Below, piece after piece: positions 25,001-36,639 of a stretch of DNA of 64,000 nt. Position 1 is the first letter of the stretch. The number at the start of each line of letters is the position of its first letter. The notes beneath the pieces are model-generated. The model had not been told where the DNA came from. It worked only from the letters and a program-made list of their open reading frames with translations, and ran no database searches. The stretch covers positions 124,001-188,000 of the forward strand of contig JAIWNF010000062.1 of the NCBI GenBank assembly GCA_025093555.1. Direction: 5' to 3'. The position numbers and the translations under genes are program-made. This DNA is from Circinella umbellata (Eukaryota; Mucoromycota; Mucoromycetes; Mucorales; Lichtheimiaceae).

Positions 25001-27485
25001 AGAAGATGAAGAAGATAGTAAGTCAATTATTTAACTAGTTGTTGTGACTATACGGGTGTTGCCCTAGTTACTAATGTATGTTTTTTTTAGTTTATAGTCT
25101 GGTAGATTGGGTACGATTGGAAGAATCGAAAGAACGTCGCAGTCGGCTTCCTATGAAAATGAAAGGTAAGTTTTTCTTTCAGCAAAGAAAAAAAAAGAAC
25201 TTTTTAATAAATATATTGTTTACCTTAATGAATAGATGTTGCAGCCGAGGTTGTTGATGAAGATCCATATGTCATTACATTATCTGATGATATCTGTGAA
25301 TTCCTTTTTTGTATTACTACTCAAGAGGCACGACAAGGTTTAATTTACAGTATATTTGTATTCCTTGGTCTTCCATTTACCCCACCTGGTGTCGGTACAA
25401 ATACGCATTTCTGTATTGATACTTTTACACACAATGAACTCAAATTGGATGGATTCTGGCCAACTCAGCAACGTCCTTTGTTACTTACCTATATTGATGG
25501 TATTCCAATGGATCCTGAACGCACAACTGATGATCAAAGGCCCTACGACTATCCAATTTCTTACCCTGTTGGTGTATCTGAATTATTTACACGCCACGAT
25601 CATTGGTTTTCATGTGTCACTAATTGTCATGTAGATAATGGACTTGAAATAGAATTTGCTCGGTATATAAAGCTTTAAATACACGTGTGGATTTTTTTTT
25701 ATTCACATAATATACGTTATAGAAATTTAACAGACATTTTTATATATTCATAATAGAAATGCATTCAAGCAACTTCTTGCATTAAAATGGACTAATCATT
25801 TGAGTATATGTTATCTATCGTTTGAATCTAGCTATTCAAACAAAAGGTAAATATATTACCATTTATATGTCAAGGAAAAGAAAAAATTGCATAATAATTT
25901 GACAACAAACGAATTTATTTATAGTGCAAGAAACGTTGCAAAAGGAATGCTCAAAGATTATCAAACAAACTTATCATTATGGAATGCATATGCACAAATG
26001 GAAAAAAGTCATGGAAAATTAAAAGAAGCAAGAAAAGTATATCAAACTGCATTAGCTACCTATCAAACGTTTCCTAAAAAGGATCAAGTCATGGTGCCAC
26101 TTGTTTATAGTGCATTTGCTCAATTAGAATGGGAAGAAGGTCGATCTGATGAAGCACTTAAAATTTTGGTTTCTTTTGGTGTTGAACAACCTTATGGTAA
26201 GAAAATAAGCTTCTAGATGTGCCTAAGAAGATAAACTAACTATTGTATATTTTATTTTCAGATGAAAAGGAATCATTACCAACGAATGCACAAATTTTGA
26301 AAGCACAAAGGGTAAATTTCTATTTCATTGATTCAAATAAAAGAGAAAACAGAAATTTTCCAATCTTAATAATCAAAAACAACTATTTAACTTTATATAA
26401 TAATAATAATAATAATAGTTTTTTGAACAAAAAACGAGTCAGTTATCCATGTTAATAAGAAACAATGAACAAGAAATGGATATTGCTTATCATTATACAA
26501 TTTGTTATGCACTTTTCCGATTATTAACACGAAACATGATAGAAGCTTCTAATGTATATGAAAACGCATTAGAATATATTCAAGAACATAATGCAGAGCG
26601 AGGATTTGAAAGTGAAGTATTATGGGTTGCTTATGCAAAACTCATATACAAGAATGTTGAAATGAATCATCACAAAGGATATAAGCCAGGTCATTTACGT
26701 AGTTTATTACAACGAGCAATTTTATTGTTTCCAAATAATACAGTATTTATTGGACTTTATGTTTGGAATGAAGCAAGAACCAAGTTACATAACCGTGTTA
26801 AATCTATGTTTGTTCAATCCCTTGCAAGGTATTTTCATTCTTTTTTATTAATTGAAACAAAAGAAAATAATACTCATAACGCTTATAATTATTAGTGGTC
26901 CAAATGTTATCTTGTGGTTGTCAGCTATACGAACAGAACTTCATTATCATCAACCTTATGATGCTAATCAAGTACGATCATTATTTGAGTCTGCAGTAGA
27001 GAAAACAAAGTAAGTTTCTTGTAATAATAATTGCTTTTTGTTTATACTAACACACTGTTTTTTTATGGTCTTTTTCATTTTAGTACTAAATCATCAATAC
27101 TACTATGGAAATTGTTTATTGAACATGAAATCAAATGTGGTGAAATGACGAAAGCTAAAAGTCTTTTCTATCGTGCTATTCGTGCTTGTCCATGGTCTAA
27201 AGGTATATATATATATATTATAGTTGTTGTGTATATATTAATTTATTATTTACCTTTGTTGTTTTATACATAGAAATTTGTTTATTGGGTATACGATTAT
27301 TATCACGTTGTCTCTCTGAAAAAGAATTACATGAAATTATTAGTTTGATGATGGAAAAAGAAATTCGACTTCGTCATCCAATTGATGATCGATTACTTAT
27401 TATTGATGAACAAAACACACAAAAAGAACAAGTAGAGAAAAATCATATATCCGATGAAGAATCTTACCCTTCACTATTAATGTAA
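22095..27485 (+). CDS. NRDE2: NRDE2 homologue, nuclear RNA surveillance/RNAi factor
   Basis: Twenty-three exons join in one frame: 22095-22109, 22195-22300, 22382-22689, 22789-22826, 22916-23028, 23108-23211, 23289-23347, 23433-23685, 23784-24001, 24106-24317, 24446-24514, 24610-24767, 24833-24872, 24958-25017, 25091-25165, 25236-25662, 25757-25846, 25925-26196, 26262-26311, 26443-26828, 26896-27009, 27084-27202, 27274-27485. The sum is about 1165 residues. The N-terminus is a charged RS/K-rich region (KHKRKERTSEKKNRGRSRSP). The NRDE-2 block begins FDEYIRRRTIEFNKKL then DPHDVETWLAFIAFQD, followed by HAT/TPR-like half-repeats (LWNAYAQMEKSHGKLKEAR; LWKLFIEHEIKCGEMTKAKS) to the end. Family members bind the MTR4 helicase and act in nuclear RNA decay, heterochromatin and RNAi; the RS-like N-terminus suggests nuclear speckles. 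The F-box gene follows 210 bases downstream on the same strand. Confidence 0.88.
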
Positions 27486-27695
27486 ATAATATATATGATA
27501 TTATCAATTTATCAGTTATAATAAAAATAGAAATATCTTTTTCTCTGCTACTTGTCGATCTTTCTATGACAAGATAAAATGGCATTTTGTGTAACAATAG
27601 CTTAAAACGTAGAAATTATAATCCGTCTGCCATTCCTGTTTTATATTGGATTCCATTTTTAGTTTTCTCTTTTTCTTTTTTGTTTTGTTGCTGTT

Positions 27696-29661
27696 TTGAA
27701 ACCAAAAGAAAAGCTCATGCCTGATTTTACTTTATATTTACCACTCGAAACCATTACTATCATTGTATCCCATCTAGACCAAAAAGAATGTATTGAATCG
27801 ACAATTGTTTCAAAACGTTGGTTTCACCTTATTCCAAATTGCTTATCACGCACTTGGTACCATGTAAACATATCACCACTTGAACCTTTGTTGCAAAGCA
27901 ATTTAGCAATAAATTGTCTTGGACCCCATGTGAAAAAAGTTACTATCAATTGTCAAGATACATGTCGTGTATTGGATATACTTGATCGTAGAAAATGCCG
28001 TATAAAATCACTTGGTAAAATAAACAAATGTGCTTCAATGTTTTATGTATTTATTTTGATTGTAAACTAAATAAACATGAATCTGTCATTTTTCAATAGA
28101 TATCACTGGACATAAAGTGTCGTTAAAAAGAAAAGGTCGACTGACTTCAAACGATAGTATTAAACTACCAATGACCATTGGCATGTTTTCAAATACTCTG
28201 ACCGAATTATTAATGGACTGTCATCCATGTGATGTCTCGATCCCCATGCTACTCGATATTTTACCTTCTTTAACTCATCTTACAGTTAAATTTGACGACA
28301 TTGATAATAATACTTTATCGAATACTGAAATACGTTCGCGGTATCATCAAAACAATAACAGCAAGCGCAAAGAGAAACAAATAGCAGTATCAAGCCATAC
28401 TAACCTTATCTTTTTATGTTTGGATAATGCATTAAATTTCGATACACGAATTCTTCCAATTTTACAACGTTCTCCAAATCTCAAATTTTTATTGATTGCA
28501 TTGGATATGGATCGAACCAATGTATTTGATATACCAGCAAAATATATACGTAATGCTTTTGAATTATGTCCTTTGATACGTTACATTGCTTGGAATGGGG
28601 ATCCCGAAAAGGATAGAGTGGAAGAATGGTTGGAGTTATCAAGAAAATATGATGGACGACGGCAACGACAACGACAACAACAACAGAATATGAATAGTGA
28701 TAATAGAAGAAGTATTAAATATCATGCAGACGATGATCCTATTGACAAGGAGGAACCTGGTACAGTACGAAAAATCGTATTCGCATGCAATACATCTCAA
28801 GATATGAATCATCTCGTACCCATTATGATCAAATCACGTCTCTGGTTAGAACACTTATATATCAGCGTTGTCTATGATTGGTTTTGGAATTTTTTATCGA
28901 GCCATCATTTCCCACAACTAACTACATTGGAACTCTATGGTATTGCGATGTCAAGTCAACAATGGGTTCAACTTATCTCTCATCATCCACAAATCGAACA
29001 TTTGGAAACCGAAATCTATGTAGATGAAATGAATGGATTGGATCGAATTGTTGAATCCATGGGAACGGGCTTGAAAAATTTACGCCATTTATTATTACAA
29101 TACGAAAGAAGTAATCCGTTCATGCCAATGACTTGTATTACCTTAGGATCGATGCATAATACGCACATCCAACATTTACATCTTGCAAGTGTGTCAATTT
29201 CGGATCAAGCTTTTTATGATATTTGTGGATTACGTTATTTGGAAGAGCTCTGTATTGGTGCATTTGATACATATCGTGAGGATATGACGGAAGCTGGATT
29301 ACTTGCAGGAGTGAAGAGATGGATTAAAGGATATACACAAGAAGAAATTGGACAAGATGGATGTAAAAAAGTAACAAGAATGAAAAGCAAAATTCGTTTT
29401 ATACAATTGACAGCAATTCAAAGTGTGACAGATTTAGTTCTTGAAAGTCTTGGACAAGTTGAAAGCTTAAAGACATTACGAATCACATATAATGAAAGTA
29501 TTACTGATGATGGTCCAAGGGCTTTTGGTAATAATAATAATAACAATAATAGTAGAAGTAATAACAGGGATGATAATGATGGTAATCAAAAGAAACTTGA
29601 AATGTATGCTTGCTATGGTATTTCTCGTCGAAATCCATTTGTAACAAGATTACCGGATTAA
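27696..29661 (+). CDS. F-box and leucine-rich-repeat protein
   Basis: Two exons, 27696-28014 and 28100-29661, give 626 residues; a second in-frame ATG at 27717 (MPDFTLYLPLE) would give 619. Residues about 12-50 (YLPLETITIIVSHLDQKECI followed by VSKRWFHLIPN) fit an F-box, which docks on SKP1. The rest is a run of irregular leucine-rich repeats (LTELLMDCHPCDVSIPML; FPQLTTLELYGIAMSSQQW; LRYLEELCIG; VESLKTLRITYNESITDDG), broken by a low-complexity insert of Arg/Gln and a late poly-Asn stretch. It is probably the substrate-receptor subunit of an SCF ubiquitin ligase; the target is unknown. The window also carries SKP1 itself. A decayed LRR gene lies about 0.7 kb downstream on the other strand. Confidence 0.82.
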
Positions 29662-29903
29662 CGTTTATATCTACCTGTATTTTTTCTTTTTTTTTTCTTT
29701 TGCATATGCATATATACCCCCACTATATCATTGACACAAAACTGTACATTATCAAAGTTATTATCATCTTCATGTAACATATTAAATAAAATAAATAAAA
29801 ATTAAAAAACTAAAGTAGCATGTTATAATACTTTATATGTGGCTGTATTTATGAACATCGTTTACGTGTGGAAAATCAAAAAAATACGTGGAATTATATA
29901 TAT

Positions 29904-29963
<60 letters not shown>

Positions 29964-30289
29964 AAAATTAAAATAGAGTACGTATCTGGTATATTTGTTC
30001 GTATTAAACAATGATGCAAAAAAAGGGAAAGTATCTATTACCCAGCTGGAAGTAACGGGAAAGAAAATAGAATTATCGCCGTTGTACTGTGGAGTTCTTA
30101 ATATAAGGTCGCAATAATTGACCCACTCTGTCTTTTCCAGCACCATTTACTTTGTAAAGTAACAAAATTGATAAATTTCTACAATTGGCTAATATTGTAT
30201 CACTGTCATTTTTTTATTGCATAACTCCTAACTCCAAGCATGTCAATCGGTGGAGTTGTTGAAAACGAATCAATATTGCTAAGTTATAC
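29662..30289. other. 3' region with GA microsatellite
   Basis: A 3' UTR-like AT-rich stretch with a T-run (29680-29700) and AAATAAAATAAATAAA near 29783. It then holds the GA microsatellite and short closed frames. No gene is seen. Confidence 0.45.
29906..29961. repeat. (GA)n microsatellite, about 28 units
   Basis: An uninterrupted GA run of about 56 bases, preceded by a TA tract. It is the longest simple repeat in the window. Confidence 0.95.
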
Positions 30290-30299
30290 CTAATAAAGT

Positions 30300-31380
30300 A
30301 ACGTCCTTTTCAGGAAAATAAATGGATAATTCTTCAAAATCGAAATTTTAGAGGCACTGTGCAATATACGAAGTGCCACACTAAAATCTCGCCAATCGAT
30401 TGTTATTATTACCGTATCTATCCAATAGATCACGGAATACTCGATATCGGATATCAGAATAAGATAAATGTAACGATGATAAATTACGTAATTCACCAAT
30501 GGCATTGAATATCTCATCAGCTATAACATCATGATAGCCCCGTCCTTGATCTGCTGTAATAGCATAAGAAGAATGTAGATCAGGGGCCTTGAGTGCTAAT
30601 GTTTTGAGTTAATGGTATTGATGTAGCATGGCTACATAGAAATTTAGCAGGGATGACATCAGACATTTTGATATGAAGATACGTCAATTTCGGTAATGAT
30701 AATGTTAATAATCGATCCCAATCTCGCTCCAATCCACCCATGCAATGCTTAATGTGTGCAAAGAATTTTGACTTTATTCAAGTCTGGAATATATTGGTAT
30801 AACTGACTTAACATTATAAAGTATTACACATTGTAAATCACCTGAATGATACAGCTTTTGTTGTTGTTGAGCAGTAAATACTTCTATTGATGATGCTGAT
30901 AATAATAATAATAATTGTGTTTGCTGTTTGAAAACAGCATGTACATCATTATAAATTTGTTGACGTTGTTGTTGCATTGAATTTCGAGTAATAAGTGTAA
31001 TTAATGCAGAGCAGTATTTTGTAAGTATCAATACTATCTCTTCATTATTATCACAGCCATTTAATTCTAGATAACGTTAACCAGGACGGCGTAATAAAAG
31101 CGGTAAACGTTTATATAAAGGTTGTATGTCAATGATTGAATGTAATTCCATATGTAATAATAAGGCTTTGTGAGATATCATATAGTCATTGGTACTCCAT
31201 GCAATAACCTTAATTAGTATTAACTTTTGACATAAGGATAAGTTACGTAATAAGAAAACATGACTGTTCTCGATATGAGGCCAATCAATTCGAAGGATAG
31301 GTAATGTCTGACTGACACATGCTAGTGTAATATAAAGTAATTTCGGTGATCTAGTATTTGCACCATACCCCACTATTATA
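30300..31380 (-). pseudogene. decayed F-box/LRR-type protein gene
   Basis: Reverse-strand frames read like the leucine-rich part of an F-box protein. In order: SPKLLYITLACVSQTLPILR, NLSLCQKLILIKVIAWSTND, LLLHMELHSIIDIQPLYKRL, a stop after RRPG, RYLELNGCDNNEEIV, TKYCSALITLITRNSMQQQ, LPKLTYLHIKMSDVIPAKF, then in another frame ADEIFNAIGELRNLSSLHLS and YRVFRDLLDRYGNNNRLARF before further stops. The pattern of short Leu-rich units resembles the intact F-box/LRR gene at 27696-29661. The 5' part (F-box) is missing; the reverse LINE ends only about 200 bases upstream (31575) and may have split or removed it. At least one stop and one frame change make it non-functional as read. Confidence 0.55.
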
Positions 31381-31559
31381 ATAAGCTCATAGCATGTTAG
31401 ATATGTATTATGTATACACTACTACCAAGTTGAATGCATAGTATTTATATGCCTGAGCATGTTGCTTCCATCATTTTTATAAAGCATTATTTACTAGAAA
31501 GATTTTAATCAAGAGTCACTAAATTGAAGAAATTATACAGTTGGGAGAACTCTGTGCAA

Positions 31560-33330
31560 TTTAAAATGTCGACATATTTTTTTATGGAGGTGGGTAGCCT
31601 CAGTAATAAAATATTTTATTGAGAGCTCCGCGTACCACAGGCAGTCGCAGAATGTGTGCGTAACAGGGAAGACAAGAGTGCAATGTGAAAAGAACAGTAT
31701 ATAGATATATATTTAATGTGGACGTCTAATGTACAGAGAGAGAGTTTTTTTATGAATTAGAGGTAGAAATTGTGTAGAATTATAGTATGGAGTGGCGGAA
31801 GCGTGCAGTTAAAGAAAAAGCACGAGATACAGCCAAAATTGGAATATCATAAATGGATCGCCATAAAAGATGAACCGATAGTAAGCATTCCAAATAGCCT
31901 GAAAGATACAAGCAACAGTAGTAGGTATTTAAGTGTGTTGATAAGGCAAGTTGATGAAGAAATCAGTATTATCAATAGTTATGTGACATAGTATAGCAAG
32001 AATAGCAAGAATAGTTGGAGGAACAGGATCAGCATAACGTATTCGACCCTAAAAAAGTTGCCAAATTTCGTATTTTTAAGGACATCCAATGATGAAATAG
32101 TCCCTGGTATCAATGTCAGAGTTGTATAGGTTACAGATGGGTGTTGGTGTTGTTGCGAGCTAAAAGTAGTGCTGACGTGAAGCAGTAGGAAGTATATTAT
32201 GAAGTGTGTGGTACCATATGTTTCTTGCATTGTGTTCCATTGGCCAGGCCTAGAACATAGACTATTGTTCACTAGAAATTGTAGATATACAATGACAGAC
32301 GTTCCGATATGTATTGGTTTTCATTCAAGTAGAGTCTGTGTTAATTGCTGATTAATAGGACTAGCATCTAGTAATCTAGGAGAGCCAGAATGACCACTAT
32401 TATTAGGGAAGCTGCTTGGGGGACAAATGCATGCGAAACCAGCCAGAAAATATATTTGTCCTTGAGCCAGGTCGTCGAACAATTTTTGTGTAAGAATAGA
32501 ATGGTTAAGTCCATCAGAAGATTTGTGGTGACATATGAAGCCAAAGCTAGAGTCAAAAATAAAGAGGTCAGATACAGCTATACTTTTAAAAGCAGGTCCC
32601 CGTAAGGTTTTATTTCCAACAGCGGGTGCTGATATGAAGTTTGGTGGTAATTGGAGGATGGTAGTCGCCGAAAGATTAGCTGATAGCCAATCTATTGGTA
32701 GTTGATCAATTGCGCGATATAGTACGTAATTGACAGAGGATGTATCTTTGGGATCAGAGCCATGTAATTGCGGAAACACGAGTGGCAGACGTGGGTCAGA
32801 TCATGTATTGCTGTGAAATGTATATGGTGCTATAGACATATAGTTATATATAATGGTGACGTTCCAGTTACGTTAAACTGTGGCTCTAACCATTAAAGCT
32901 GTAATACTGGTTGTTGTAAAAGAAACTCAAGTAAACCAACTCCTCAATGAGATCGTGGAAGACATCGTTTATTAAAACCAATTCAGGGGAACATTCTTGT
33001 CATCATAAATTGTCCACAAATAACACGACGTTTTTTAAAGAACAAAGAAGGTGCTGGACCAACCAACTGGAGAACATGTCAAAGTTTTGATAGCACTCAA
33101 GTGTTGAGTATGAGTATGGTAGCTCAACCGCGAATTGATAATTGGCTTTGACAATGAATATTGCAAGCATTTTTAATCTGAATTAACATTTCTTCGAAGC
33201 ATGCATTTGATGCATGTAGTGTCATGGAATTAAGAGTGTAAAATACCGGAGATTCTAAGGGTCTACCCCTGATAAAGCTAAAAAGGATCTTCCTAAGAAT
33301 TAGGTTATCATACCTTAAGATAGCATTCAT
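31560..33330 (-). mobile_element. decayed LINE (non-LTR retrotransposon), copy B
   Basis: The reverse strand carries the C-terminal third of a LINE polyprotein in several frames. Near 33100-32880 are SLFFKKRRVICGQF, GFNKRCLPR and GVGLLEFLLQQPVLQL. At 32779-32321 is an intact frame with SDPKDTSSVNYVLYRAIDQ and PIDWLSANLSATTILQLP. At about 32270-32000 is a reverse-transcriptase zinc-binding region in mixed frames (WYHTLHNILPTASRQHYF; TPTPICNLYNSDIDTRDYF; IIGCP). At about 31900 comes ACIFQAIWNAYYRFIFYGDP. The 3' tail at 31624-31575 (CTGAGGCTACCCACCTCCAT) matches copies A and C. No endonuclease or reverse-transcriptase catalytic block was found, so the copy is 5'-truncated and mutated. The upstream open frame at 33330-33124 may belong to it, with low confidence. 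Confidence 0.7.
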
Positions 33331-33499
33331 CAGATGACATACCAGAGATAACCCATCATAATAAACAGCTCATATAAATAGACCAACTCGTACATAGAAT
33401 AATAATCTTTATCTTTTTTTCTCAAGAATAAACACTGTTTCAAAGGACTCATCGTTTTTATTGTTGAACTAAACTATTATTCTATCGTACACCTCAATA

Positions 33500-35705
33500 C
33501 ATTATATTTGCCGTACATCGATTCATGCTATATCCGAATGAGCAAAAGCCGAGTATCATTACCAGGTAATTTATTATAAGCTTACAACAAAAAAATAGCA
33601 TTTGATTTACCTTTCTTATTTTATATTGAAATTATATAGCTTCCCATTCCTGTTTCATTAAAGTAACGACTCAGTGAAGCTCTTCTGATGTATGCACGAA
33701 TGATGCTCAATCTTGGGAAGGGACACAAGGAGCTTTCCAACTTGGAAAGTGGATGTCCAGCATGTAAATATATGGTATGACAACTTCTTATTATCTATTA
33801 TTGATATACGAACCACGTTTAATGGACCACTAAAGGAATTATAAAATATTAATATAATATATAATATAATAGGATGGGCCCAAGACGGTTGCTGCTGATG
33901 GAAACTTCCAGCTCACTCGGTATTCCAGGGAAAATGAGCGGTCAAAAGATATTAATTATCAAGGACAGGAGGAAGTGGATCGCCATTGGGTAAAGCCCGA
34001 AAACGTTGTTCTATATAATGAGACAGTATGTATTTTTTTTAATATTATTGTGTTGATGATGATGTGGACTTACAAAGAATAATTTTTGATATTTTTAAGG
34101 CAGATGAAGGCTGTAGCAACTTTCAGGCACTAAACAAGAAGGGTGGTTCCAAACGCCATTTAGACCAGACCGGTGTGTTTACTTGTAACCTGTGGTCATG
34201 GCTATCCTCTGGTTGCTATGGATATGACCACTCCTGGTGAAACGTAAGCTTTATTAAAAATCATAACTATTTATTAATAAGATTATATATTGACTGATAA
34301 TATTAGATTTACATACATTCTTAGTTTCCTGAAAGAAGTGCTGCAAATGCCCCACTATGGAGCAAATATCCGGATTTGCTATGATGTAGGCTGCAAGTAG
34401 AGAACAAGTCTCCAAAAAACTGAAAGTCTCGCATGTATAAAAAATGTTCCCATTGCAGTTGGCATCTTCCATATCCTTAACCACAGCCCAGCGTGTCAAC
34501 TTACATGTCATCCAAGGGTCGACGCTGGTTGGGAATTGCAAGATGGTGAGCATCTTGAAAGAATGTGGTCAAACCTCTCTGGTTTCATCTCATGACCAGA
34601 AGTATGTCTTCTCTGAATAAACGACTCACAATATAACTGCTTTGGAGTTCTATGCCCAACAAAAGATTGATAACATTGGTATGTAAATAAAAAAAGGGAT
34701 AAAAGTGTTGGATTTTTTTATGTCGATATGTGGGTGTAAAGTTAAAAATGATGTTTACTCACAGACACCTTAATTTTTTAATAGATATCAATCTAAACGC
34801 AAGTTTAGGCGTGCTTGTCTTCTTCGAAGAGATGCCTTGAAAGCTCTCAGGAAAGTGGGGATTGAGGAGGATGACGAAGAAAGATTACAAAATCTGCAAA
34901 ATGTGTGGGATCAACAGATCAGAAACACTCTTGTTTCCATCACAAACTGGAGTGGGAGGTTTTCTGCCTCAAATAGAGCAATTGAAAATTTCCGGGTTGT
35001 AATTGCTATATTCGATTTAATCAACAACGCATTTCGTGTGCAAGGCAACGGTAATGAACTTTTATTGATATAAATTAAATTGAATTCGACAATAGATAGA
35101 CTTACTAATAGTATATTTTTTTAGGCCATAATCGGACGCAAAGTCTTGCAGCACAACGACAAGCAGCCCAAGATCAAGTAGCACGGAATTGAAAATATAC
35201 AATGAAAAGATACGTGCTGGACCTGTTTTCGGTAAGCATATATACAGTATAGCGAATTGTTGAATATAATTGTTTGTTTAGTAACATATATACATAGGTT
35301 TTGAAGAATATGACAATGCGAATACTGTTTTAAGTAAACAGAGTCATTTCCGTTTTCAAATGAATATTACGAACCTTCTGACAGGTAACAAGCCCTATGA
35401 CGCCTTTCACGGTCTCCAAAGAGCCAATGAAGAGCTCATAATATTGAAGGTTAGAAAAGCAAATTTTTTGACTTTTTTTTTTTGTAATACGTACTGACAT
35501 CTAAACATTATTTAAAATAACCGGTATATAGGATGAAGCTACTTCTGTTATCAAATACGCAGATACTCTTACTAAGCAGCTTCAAGATATACTCCAGGCG
35601 CCAATTGGACCATATTCTTTGAAAGAATACTACAAGCGAAAAGGTGGATTACTGATGCTAGCAAGAAAGTTACATCGCCAGCCGCTGGAACAACTTTTGG
35701 TCTAT
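33500..35705 (+). pseudogene. KDZ-type DDE transposase remnant
   Basis: Spliced and frameshifted segments match the Kyakuja-Dileera-Zisupton transposase layout. They run MMLNLGKGHKELSNLESGCP then ACKYM|, |DGPKTVAADGNFQLTRYSRE (first catalytic Asp region), |ADEGCSNFQALNKKGGSKRH then LDQTGVFT. A one-base shift leads to TCGHGYPLVAMDMTTPGET (the CxHG...MDxxxPGE block), next |FTYILSFLKEVLQMPHY, YDVGCK (second Asp region), a stop, ACQLTCHPRVDAGWELQDGE and HLERMWSNLSGFIS (final Glu region), another stop. A helical C-terminal part follows (LKALRKVGIEEDDEERLQNL; LTGNKPYDAFHGLQRANEEL) in further exons up to 35705. Introns such as ATG|gtatgacaac...ataatag|GAT fit the local splice style. Stops and shifts at the core make it inactive. 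The forward LINE tail begins right at its end. Confidence 0.72.
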
Positions 35706-36350
35706 TAAAATGGAGCATGGCATACAGGATATATTTATTCGTCTTTTCCACTCAACAATTCCAACAGGTAATTTGTTCCACCGAACTAGCAAATCTTTTC
35801 TCACAACTCCACCACACTGCCGTATATGTCAACATCCGACTGAAACGCTTCACCGCTTCCTCATTTGGTCTCGCAAAAAAAACGAGTCTGGTCTCTCACA
35901 TGGCAAGAACTTTTCCACACTCGTCCGCTGCTCTACGCTATCCTTTAATCGATTACCACAAATGCAAGAGTTAGACAACACTTATCTAGTAACATTTTCT
36001 TCTTTATTTGCTCGTATATCCTATTCTATATATGGCGCGCTCATTGGGCCATGGTTTTTGAGAAAAAACCTTTTCTCCCTCAGCATGTTGCTACACAGGC
36101 CATCCATGCCATTCATACTCACACTAAGCTATAGCTTATTTTTTTTCTCTCTTCCTATTTCATTTATTTCAACTTTTCCAGATATAACGAAAAAAAAATA
36201 CTTTTACATAACAGCACCCTTTCCATTTTGTTTCAATTATAACTTCTCTCTTGTACTATTGTCACTTGCAGCCACACTAACATCACTTCTATTGAACATG
36301 TTATTGTATTCAATAAATATCACGGAGTTCTAACCCACTCTCCTACAAAT
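35706..36350 (+). mobile_element. 3' end of a LINE, copy C, next to the KDZ remnant
   Basis: The frame 35710-36333 holds FLTTPPHCRICQHPTETLHR followed by FLIWS, the C-x-x-C...H zinc-binding knuckle found after LINE reverse transcriptases. After a shift, the adjoining frame reads CSYILFYIWRAHWAMVFEKK then PFLPQHVATQAIHAIH to a stop near 36166, the conserved LINE C-terminus also seen in copies A and B. The 3' tail at 36309-36350 (TTCAATAAATATCACGGAG ... AACCCACTCTCCTA) is a diverged form of their shared end, followed by an (AT)n run. The copy is heavily 5'-truncated. It starts where the KDZ frame ends, which suggests insertion into that element or its flank. Confidence 0.68.
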
Positions 36351-36639
36351 ATATATATATATATATATGGATCATGGACGTCCATTTTGTTTATTTTGAC
36401 CTCATACTGCTATTTTATTATACACATTCGTATGAAAAACACCAATTTTAAAAACCCATTATTATCAGCCACAACTTTGTATTTATTAATTTGATTATAT
36501 ACTATTAATTAACATCTAGCGCTACTATGTATATAATACCAATATCATAATTGTAAAGCAATATAGTTATGGTTTGTAGATCATGTTATTGATAATATAC
36601 TGCGTGTTTACTAACCATCTCATTTTCAATTTTCTTGAT

